Positions 52,443 to 58,215 of a stretch of DNA of 58,215 bases are shown here, piece after piece. Source of the stretch: Syntrophobacterales bacterium (GTDB taxonomy: Bacteria > Desulfobacterota > Desulfobaccia > Desulfobaccales > 0-14-0-80-60-11); NCBI GenBank assembly GCA_020060385.1, contig JAGVAH010000135.1:1-58215 (forward strand). The letters are read 5' to 3'. The position numbers and the translations under genes were made by a program. The notes under the pieces were generated by a model. The model saw only the letters and a list, made by a program, of their open reading frames with translations, was not told the origin of the DNA and did not search any database. Position 1 is the first letter of the stretch; every line of letters begins with the position of its first letter.

Positions 52443-53058
52443 GAGGTTATCTTATATTTATCGGCTTAATGGTCTATAGAAGTTGATCTCAAGACTAACT
52501 AGTGTTAACCTGCAACTATCTTTTTATGTCTCTGCTCCCGGTGGATGGCTGTGGTCATGATACGTAAACCCTAAAAACTGTCAACCATTAATCGTATGGC
52601 CAGGAGTGGTCTACTGCCCCAAAGCGGGCGATTCCTAATTGACCTGCCCCAAGGAGTATACCAGAACTTAAGCTGAAGTTGGGGGCAATTGGGGCTGCCC
52701 CCCTTTGGGGTGCCATTTTGAATGAGAAAATTCCCCTTTTTTCCCTCTATGGGGTCGTGGTATATTTTGCCTGCACCCCTCAAGGATAGGGTTCTGTTGG
52801 GGAGCAACCTGAGCCCCTGGTGGGGAAGCAGATGGATGGGCAGGGCCGAGGTACCGATGAGAATGGGGACCAGGGTCAAGGCATCAGGAATTTGTGCTAT
52901 CATGTTTTATCCGATAATGGTAACCAATTTGATAATTGGGGTTTTTCAGGGGTTGAGGAAAAGGGGTTCAAGACCCCGATCCGGTCAAACCCAGCCAAGA
53001 CGCTCGATAAGCCCGGCGTAAGTTGTGCTTGCCCCCGAGGTCTTCTGGACGTATTCCC
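52443..53058. other. Gene-free 616-base stretch
   Basis: Short, poorly protein-like frames on both strands only. It includes GGGGCTGCCCCCCTTTGGGG (about 52691-52710), able to fold. It may be decayed insertion DNA; I recognised no transposase motif. The left part should carry the wzm promoter, the right part that of the radical SAM gene. Confidence 0.4.
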
Positions 53059-54276
53059 ATGAACCTTGACATTTCGGAAATGCTGACTGATTTTTCCCAA
53101 GTCAATATAATGGCCTATGGGAATGCTCTATTAGGATATCTGGAGGGATTCTTGCGGTTGTCCAGGCCGCGTAGCTACCCTCGGGACCTGGATATCGTCT
53201 TGACCAAAGCCTGCAATCTTCGGTGTAAATTCTGTATTTCTTACGGTTCCTGCAAAGGCCAGCGCTGGATGGATTTTGCCTTATATGAGCAAATCGCCCG
53301 TCGGCTTTTTCCCTTCGTCACCACCATCTTTTTCTGTTCCGGCGGGGAGCCCCTGTTATATCCCCTGCTCCGAGAAGCATTAACACTAGCCCGGCAATAT
53401 CGGACCATGACCGTTATGGTCAGCAATGGCACACTCCTGGATCGCCATACCGCCCAATGGCTGGTCCAGGACCAGAGCCTCCATAACCTGCGCATTTCCT
53501 TGGATGGGGCCAGGAAAAGGACCGTGGAAAGCATCCGCTGCGGGGCCAACTTCGAGTCCATCCTGGTCAACCTTGAGTATCTAGCAGCCTTGAAGATGGA
53601 GCGGGGCCTCACCTATCCCCGGTTGTCTTTTCAGTATGCGGTAATGCGATCTAATCTGGAAGAACTGCCGCAACTCTTTAAAATTTGTGCTCAACTGGGG
53701 GTGGATCAGGTCAAGGTGACTTACCTCAATGTTGCCAACGACATTGACCCCCAGGAGTCGCTGTTTCATCACCGGGAACTGGCCGCCCAGGTGTTTGCCA
53801 AGGCCCGGGCCCGGGCGCGGGAGTCCGGCATCCACTTGGACCTGCCACCGTTGATCGGCCAGGATAGAGGCCGCCGCAGATGTATGCGCCCCTGGCAATT
53901 TTCCCAAATTGATCCCGACGGTTCCATCCGGTTTTGCTATCACGCCTGGCGTCAGAGAATGGGATTATTCTCCGGTGATTTCGAGACTCACTGGAGAGGT
54001 GAGTATTATCAGAAGCTGCGCCGGACCCTGGATTCCCCAACCCCCTATTTCCCTTATTGTCGCTATTGTTCCACCCACCTGGGCTTTAACCAGGAAAGCT
54101 CCCACAAACAGAGCCTCCACGCCGACTCTTATGTGATTCCAGGGTTGGAACACCTGCAAGTTCCCTTTAATTCGAGGTTTGAAGAAAACTACAACTCATT
54201 TGAGGAACTCAAGGCAGCGCGGGGAGCTGAAGACTTTCCGCCCAACTCAAGGGTTGCCGCCATCTCATATGAATAA
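53059..54276 (+). CDS. Radical SAM/SPASM-type enzyme
   Basis: A 405-residue protein. Radical SAM motif CNLRCKFC (about residue 50), SGGEPLLYPLL, SNGTLLDRHTAQWL and LRISLDGARKRTVESIR. The C-terminal cysteines CMRPWQFSQIDPDGSIRFCYH and CRYCSTHLGF suit an auxiliary SPASM-like Fe-S site. Substrate unknown; such enzymes often modify peptides, sugars or nucleosides. No precursor peptide gene is evident nearby. ATG 53059 is chosen; no strong ribosome site is seen. Confidence 0.75.
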   Translation: MNLDISEMLTDFSQVNIMAYGNALLGYLEGFLRLSRPRSYPRDLDIVLTKACNLRCKFCISYGSCKGQRWMDFALYEQIARRLFPFVTTIFFCSGGEPLLYPLLREALTLARQYRTMTVMVSNGTLLDRHTAQWLVQDQSLHNLRISLDGARKRTVESIRCGANFESILVNLEYLAALKMERGLTYPRLSFQYAVMRSNLEELPQLFKICAQLGVDQVKVTYLNVANDIDPQESLFHHRELAAQVFAKARARARESGIHLDLPPLIGQDRGRRRCMRPWQFSQIDPDGSIRFCYHAWRQRMGLFSGDFETHWRGEYYQKLRRTLDSPTPYFPYCRYCSTHLGFNQESSHKQSLHADSYVIPGLEHLQVPFNSRFEENYNSFEELKAARGAEDFPPNSRVAAISYE

Positions 54277-54279
54277 AAC

Positions 54280-54666
54280 TTGGCACAAGTAATGGGGGCA
54301 GGTCAAGAGGCCCTCATGGCTCAGAAGGCTATTAGCTCTCTGGCGGGGAATTTTGTGTTCCCGGGTTCCAATCAGCGGCCGGTTGCCCAAGAGCTGTTCC
54401 GCCAAAAGGTCTGGGAGCCGGTGCTGAAGCGATTAGGGGCGCGCTACCGGCCGCCCTATTAGATGCGGCACACCTTCGCCACTTTCGCTGTCTCGGTGGA
54501 GGAAAATATCAACTGGGTGGCCCGGATGCTGGGGCATCAACGCCCGGTGGTGACCCTGGAGAAGTATAACCGGTTGGTGCCGAATCTGACCCGGTGGCAT
54601 GGGCAGGCGCTGCTGGGGGCAGGGATTACCGGGGAAGGTTCCCCGGGAAGAATTCTACATCAGTAG
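54280..54666 (+). pseudogene. Tyrosine recombinase (phage-type integrase) C-terminal remnant with in-frame stop
   Basis: Both halves are in one frame: NFVFPGSNQRPVAQELFRQKVWEPVLKRLGARYRPPY, stop TAG at 54460-54462, then MRHTFATFAVSVEENINWVARMLGHQRPVVTLEKYNRLVPNLTRWHG. The second half carries the RHT box and GH of the catalytic domain and the terminal Tyr. Homologues usually read PYQMRHTFA, so the TAG is a CAG (Gln) changed by one base. N-terminal domains are missing. It lies 26 bases from the 3' end of tRNA-Glu. Confidence 0.85.
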
Positions 54667-54692
54667 GTATATCAGCATGTCATCCACAAATA

Positions 54693-54768
54693 TGGTAGTC
54701 CCAACGGGACTCGAACCCGTGTCTTTGCCGTGAGAGGGCAATATCCTAGGCCGCTAGACGATGGGACC
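54693..54768 (-). tRNA. tRNA-Glu (anticodon CTC)
   Basis: A 76-base cloverleaf on the minus strand. Acceptor GGTCCCA pairs with TGGGACT (one G-T), D arm GTCTAGCGGCCTAGGAT, anticodon stem TTGCC-CTCTCAC-GGCAA giving anticodon CTC (Glu), T arm CGGGTTCGAGTCCCG, discriminator A and an encoded CCA. The 3' end faces the recombinase remnant. Confidence 0.95.
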
Positions 54769-54934
54769 ACGTCTTATTTTTATAACTAAAGGGGCCAGTC
54801 CTTGTCAATGGGGTTTTAGCCCCTGGGGGACCGGAGAAGCCAAAGGAATTCCCGGCCCGCTCCATTGCCGCCCCCGTTGCCGATGCTTAAGTTCCCAAGG
54901 GAAAGCCCCTATCCAGGGATGCAGGGGATAATTC

Positions 54935-55330
54935 ATGGCCAAGTATCTGATTCACCACCACCTGGCCCGCCGGGAGCATTGGGACTTGCGCCTGGAAGTG
55001 GAGGGGGTGTTGAAATCCTGGGCCGTGCCCAAGGAGCCCTCTCCGGACCCGCAGGTAAAACGGCTGGCGGTGATGGTGGAGGACCATGCCTTGGAATACG
55101 GCGATTTTGAGGGGACCATCCCTGAAGGCCAATACGGGGCCGGGGAAGTGAGAATTTGGGATGCCGGCTCCTATGAGAATTTGAAGCCCCTGCCCATGGC
55201 CGCGGCCCTGGATCAGGGGCAGGTGGAGCTGCGCCTTCAGGGGCGCAGGCTGCAGGGCAACTTCGCCTTGATCCGTTTTAAAGGCAAGGGTAAGGAAAAG
55301 GAATGGCTCTTCTTCAAGATGAAGGACTGA
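54935..55330 (+). CDS. Stand-alone LigD 3'-phosphoesterase domain protein
   Basis: A 131-residue protein matching only the phosphoesterase module of bacterial NHEJ LigD: YLIHHHLARREHWDLRLEVEGVLKSWAVPKEPS (metal-binding His and Asp), VEDHALEYGDFEGTIPEGQYGAGEVRIWD, and FKGKGKEKEWLFFKMKD at the end. It trims 3' phosphates/ribonucleotides at DNA ends. Ligase and polymerase domains and Ku are absent here. AGGGG lies 8 bases before ATG. It overlaps the end of mobA by 17 bases. Confidence 0.9.
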   Translation: MAKYLIHHHLARREHWDLRLEVEGVLKSWAVPKEPSPDPQVKRLAVMVEDHALEYGDFEGTIPEGQYGAGEVRIWDAGSYENLKPLPMAAALDQGQVELRLQGRRLQGNFALIRFKGKGKEKEWLFFKMKD

Positions 55331-55940
55331 CCCTGGGATTTTCTGGTACCAGCCGGGCCGCGGCCTGCAAGTCTGCCGGGGTATTGAGATTCATAAAGCT
55401 GCGGCCTTGGGGGTCCAGGCGGGCCACCTCCTCCGGGGACAGCGCCAGGGGCCGGCACTCTTCCAAGAAGCGTCGCACATGACGGCCACCCCCATCCAAG
55501 AAAGCCGCGAGCCGGGGCAGGAGACGCACGGCATAGATGCCGGGGAAGGGCTGGGGCCCTCGGGAGGTATGGCAGATTACCGCAGTCCTGACGCCCTGGC
55601 CGGCCCGGGAGGCCAAGGCCGCCAGCAAAGACGGCTCCAAAAAAGGGGCATCCGCCGCAACCGCCAGCACCAGGGGGGTGCGGGCGTAAAACAGGGCGGT
55701 CTCCAGTCCCCCCAGGGGGCCTTGCCAGGGCCGGAGGTCGGTGAGAAGGGGCAGACCCAGGGAGAGATGGGACTGGGGCTGGTTGGTGAGCAGCCAGCAT
55801 TCAGCCACCCAGGGGCCCAGCGCTTCTGCCACCCATAAAGCCAGAGGCCGGCCCCCCAACAGCAGGGAGGGCTTATCCTGCCCCAGTCGCCGGCTCCTGC
55901 CTCCAGCCAGAATGGCCCCGGTAATTGGTTGGGTAGACAA
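55314..55940 (-). CDS. mobA: Molybdenum cofactor guanylyltransferase MobA
   Basis: A 208-residue nucleotidyltransferase: ITGAILAGGRSRRLGQDKPSLLLGGRPL (GTP-binding loop), PWQGPLGGLETAL, VLAVAADAPFLEPSLL, FMNLNTPADLQAA. Attaches GMP to molybdopterin for bis-MGD enzymes such as formate dehydrogenases. It appears to start with TTG 55940 (AGGGGGG just upstream); no ATG is suitable. Its 3' end overlaps the convergent LigD-like gene. Confidence 0.88.
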   Translation of the reverse strand: MSTQPITGAILAGGRSRRLGQDKPSLLLGGRPLALWVAEALGPWVAECWLLTNQPQSHLSLGLPLLTDLRPWQGPLGGLETALFYARTPLVLAVAADAPFLEPSLLAALASRAGQGVRTAVICHTSRGPQPFPGIYAVRLLPRLAAFLDGGGRHVRRFLEECRPLALSPEEVARLDPQGRSFMNLNTPADLQAAARLVPENPRVSPSS

Positions 55941-55999
55941 AGACCCCCCCTATATATTGCATCTATCCAAGGTTGTCAGGAGAAAAGCGGTGGCAGGGA

Positions 56000-56443
56000 T
56001 CAGGATTCCGGTTTGTCCAGGATCTTTTCTTTCTTCACGTCCCGGTTCAGGTAGACGGCGCATCGCTGGCACGGACCGTTGCACAGGGTGTCGCTGAATT
56101 CCCGCACTTCGTAACAGGGGCGCCAGGGGAGTTTATAAGCCGCGCAGTCTTCCTTTTTCTGGCAGTCAAAGATATTCCAGCAAGGGGCCAGGACCATCAG
56201 GTTGCGGAGGCAGGCCAGGGTGAAGCCCCGGTCGTGGATCAGGCGGTTGATCTGGTTGATCTGGGAGACGTCAAACGTGGAATAGAGGCGGTTGTTGGTA
56301 TTCTTCTCCCTTAAGGGTTTGATAAAGCCCTCTTTTTCATATTCCCGAATGCGCTTCTGGGAGAGGTTCACATGGCGGGAGACTTCATTGATCAGAAAGA
56401 GGTCGCCTTCGCCTGGAGCCCGTTTGTTTTTTCCTCGGGGCAT
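56000..56443 (-). CDS. MerR-family regulator with Cys-rich C-terminus
   Basis: A 147-residue protein. N-terminal MerR winged-helix: LFLINEVSRHVNLSQKRIREYEKEGFIKPLR, YSTFDVSQINQINRLIHDRGFTLACLRNLM. The C-terminal 50 residues hold seven to eight cysteines (CWNIFDCQKKEDCAAYKLPWRPCY, LCNGPCQRCAVY), suggesting a metal or Fe-S sensor unlike the standard two- or three-Cys MerR sites. It is upstream of mobA on the same strand (59-base gap). ATG 56443 preferred to TTG 56449. Confidence 0.82.
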   Translation of the reverse strand: MPRGKNKRAPGEGDLFLINEVSRHVNLSQKRIREYEKEGFIKPLREKNTNNRLYSTFDVSQINQINRLIHDRGFTLACLRNLMVLAPCWNIFDCQKKEDCAAYKLPWRPCYEVREFSDTLCNGPCQRCAVYLNRDVKKEKILDKPES

Positions 56444-56694
56444 GATCAATTCTATAAGGGATTAAGTTTAAACAAATTTTACATAAAACGCTTCGATATA
56501 CAAGAAAAAATTAGGCCCAAAAAATTTTTTTCAAATGGGGAGAAAGGCCCCGGGAATATCCTTCCAAGCCCCAGGCCAACTCCTGGAAACAGTTGTTGCC
56601 CCGAAACCAGGTGAGGTCACCCTGGACCGCCAGCACCCGGCGTTTGCCGGCGCCCCAGGGTGAAATAGGGCCTGGTGGCTGGTCTGGTTACCGA

Positions 56695-58215
56695 TCACTT
56701 CTTTTTTGATAGCCACTTCACCTGCTCCATCACCGCCTCGGCCTCTGCTTTCTTCCCCTCCTGGCTATAGGCCACGGCCAAGTTGCGGTAAAAGCTGACA
56801 TTGTCCGGGGTGAGCCGGATGGCCTCTTTGAAGAGGGGGATGGCCTCTTTGAACTTGCCCTGCCTGGCGTAAGCAATGGCCAGATTATTATAAGCAGAGG
56901 GATATTTGGGGGCCAGGGCCAGGGTCTTTTGGTACATGGCCATGGCCTGATCTAGCTGGCCCCGGTTCACCAGGTCCATGCCCAGATGGTGATAGGCCAT
57001 GTAATTGTTGGAGTTAATGTCGATGGCCCGGGTGAAGAGGGTCTGGGAGTTGCGCCAGTAGCCCGCCTGCCCCCAGGAGGCCAGCAGACAGGCAACCAGT
57101 AAGGCGGCCGCGCTGCTTGATAGCACCATACTCCGGTGCCGCCACCCGGCCGTTGCCTCGGATATACCCCAGGCGGCGATGATGAAGAGGCCAATAAACG
57201 GCACATAGGTATAACGGTCCGCCATGGCCTGGCCCCCCACCTGCACCAGCCCGATTACCGGCAGCAGGGTGCCCAGGTACCAGAGCCAGCCCACCGCCAG
57301 GTAGGGATGACGGCGGGAGCTATAAAGGAGAAAAATCGTCAGGACCAGAAGGGCCAGGCCGGCCACTGCCGCTTCCCACCAAGGCACCGGCGCCAGGGGG
57401 TAAAAAAAGATCATGGGGTAAGGCCAGAACAGCTTCACCAGATACTGGACATAGGCCACCAGGGCGTTGGCGATCCGGGGCCCCAGAGGCCGGATGGCCA
57501 TGGGCATCACCGCGCCGCTCCCCTTCTGGGCCGCCATGGTAATGAGACAGGAAAGCCCGGTCAAGAGAAGCAGGGGAATTTTTTCCTTGAGCAGTTGCCA
57601 GTAAGCCCATTTGGCAGCCCCTGGCTGGGGCTCGACGCTATCGGTTGCACCCGGTGCCGGCCCGGGTCCGCCCGGGACCCGGCCCAAGGGCCAGTAGTCC
57701 AGAAGGAGCAGGACAAAAGGCAGGGTGACCACCATGGGTTTACTCATCAGGCCCAGGACAAAGGCCAGGATCACGGCCAGGTAGCGCCATACCGAAGGCG
57801 CGGCCACATAGACCGCGTAAGCCCACAGGGTGAGCAGCCAGAAAAAGGTGCTCAGGACGTCCTTTCGTTCCGCCACCCAGGCCACCGACTCCACGTGCAG
57901 GGGGTGCAGCGCGAAAAGGGCGGCCACCACCGCGCTGGGCCAAAGGCCCCCGGTTACCCGGGCCAGAAAGAGGAAAAGGAGAATCGTGTTGGCCAGATGC
58001 CAGACCGCGTTGGTGAGATGGTGACCCCCGGGCCACAGCCCGAAGATTTGGACATCCAGCATGTGGGACAGCCAGGTCAAGGGGTGCCAGTTGCTGGAGT
58101 GGAACGCTCTAAAGGCCCATTTTACACCGGGCCAGGTGAGCCCGGCCCGGACCATGGGGTTATGGGTGACATACATGTCGTCATCGAAGGTGAGGAAATC
58201 GTGGTGGCTCACCTG
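56695..58215 (-). CDS. TMTC-like membrane protein with C-terminal TPRs (5' end beyond window)
   Basis: At least 506 residues; the N-terminus lies off the right edge since FDDDMYVTHNPMV normally follows a first membrane helix. Polytopic GT-C-type region with the acidic FDDD loop, NWHPLTWLSHMLD, HPLHVESVAWVAERKDVLSTFFWLL and GLMSKPMVVTLPFVLLLLDYWPLG, all typical of TMTC-type O-mannosyltransferase relatives. At least three TPR units follow (YMAYHHLGMDLVNRGQLDQA, PSAYNNLAIAYARQGKFKEA, VSFYRNLAVAYSQEGKKAEA). Role in bacteria unclear, perhaps protein glycosylation. Confidence 0.82.
   Translation of the reverse strand, partial: QVSHHDFLTFDDDMYVTHNPMVRAGLTWPGVKWAFRAFHSSNWHPLTWLSHMLDVQIFGLWPGGHHLTNAVWHLANTILLFLFLARVTGGLWPSAVVAALFALHPLHVESVAWVAERKDVLSTFFWLLTLWAYAVYVAAPSVWRYLAVILAFVLGLMSKPMVVTLPFVLLLLDYWPLGRVPGGPGPAPGATDSVEPQPGAAKWAYWQLLKEKIPLLLLTGLSCLITMAAQKGSGAVMPMAIRPLGPRIANALVAYVQYLVKLFWPYPMIFFYPLAPVPWWEAAVAGLALLVLTIFLLYSSRRHPYLAVGWLWYLGTLLPVIGLVQVGGQAMADRYTYVPFIGLFIIAAWGISEATAGWRHRSMVLSSSAAALLVACLLASWGQAGYWRNSQTLFTRAIDINSNNYMAYHHLGMDLVNRGQLDQAMAMYQKTLALAPKYPSAYNNLAIAYARQGKFKEAIPLFKEAIRLTPDNVSFYRNLAVAYSQEGKKAEAEAVMEQVKWLSKKK

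Noticed and set aside
52571-53021. Overlapping ORFs on both strands suggesting a transposase remnant
   Set aside because: No transposase motif could be identified; kept only as an unexplained gene-free stretch.

Overview
The window looks like chromosomal DNA of a GC-rich, anaerobic, Gram-negative bacterium of the sulfate-reducer/syntroph kind (Desulfobacterota, former Deltaproteobacteria). The signs are IorAB, class II desulfoferrodoxin, rubrerythrin, a C-x4-C rubredoxin, an octaheme-type cytochrome c, a sigma-54 activator and many short palindromic repeats. This placement rests on gene content alone. Several stretches are clearly AT-richer than the rest (about 1.15-2.0, 38.4-39.7, 45.6-46.9, 48.9-50.9 and 51.7-52.6 kb) and look acquired.

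Layout. (1) 1-13.3 kb, mostly minus strand: a branched-chain/aromatic amino-acid locus with livH, a small gene, a Nudix hydrolase, iorA, iorB, a Cys-rich small protein, livM and livG. After a 5 kb block of inserted genes comes livF, fused in frame to phenylacetate-CoA ligase. The block holds an Mrr-like nuclease, a REP-associated transposase with its palindromes, a VapBC pair, small orphans and two secreted paralogues. (2) 13.5-19.3 kb, plus strand: a sigma-54 activator, then rubredoxin, rubrerythrin, desulfoferrodoxin and cytochrome bd oxidase, an oxygen-defence module. TGTCTCA repeats and a sigma-54-like promoter lie between activator and targets. (3) 19.4-27.1 kb: a multihaem cytochrome c, a secreted glycoamylase-like protein, a lactate-permease-type carrier and a pyruvate decarboxylase. 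(4) 27.6-33.1 kb, minus strand: a compact seven-gene cassette with an E1-like enzyme, a JAMM/JAB protease, a ClpX-like AAA+ unfoldase lacking the ClpP-docking loop and zinc domain, a protein with an E2-like active-site motif, a small protein ending Gly-Gly-Arg and two unknowns. This is the most interesting system here and reads as a ubiquitin-like tagging pathway coupled to an unfoldase. (5) 33.5-52.4 kb: a B12/radical SAM protein, a DprE1/DprE2/UbiA set for polyprenyl-phospho-arabinose, and a surface-polysaccharide cluster (sugar-phosphate transferase, ligase, glycosyltransferases, Wzm/Wzt exporter). (6) 53.0-58.2 kb: a radical SAM/SPASM protein, a broken tyrosine recombinase beside the 3' end of tRNA-Glu(CTC), a stand-alone LigD phosphoesterase domain, MobA, a Cys-rich MerR regulator and a TMTC-like protein cut by the window edge.

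Probable teamwork: IorAB plus the ligase convert aryl-pyruvates to aryl-acetyl-CoA or activate aryl-acetates, with Liv as importer. The redox proteins and bd oxidase remove O2, superoxide and peroxide. The polysaccharide genes build and export an O-antigen-like glycan, and the recombinase remnant at tRNA-Glu hints that at least part of this accessory region arrived by integration. All functions are predictions from sequence motifs; no database search was possible.
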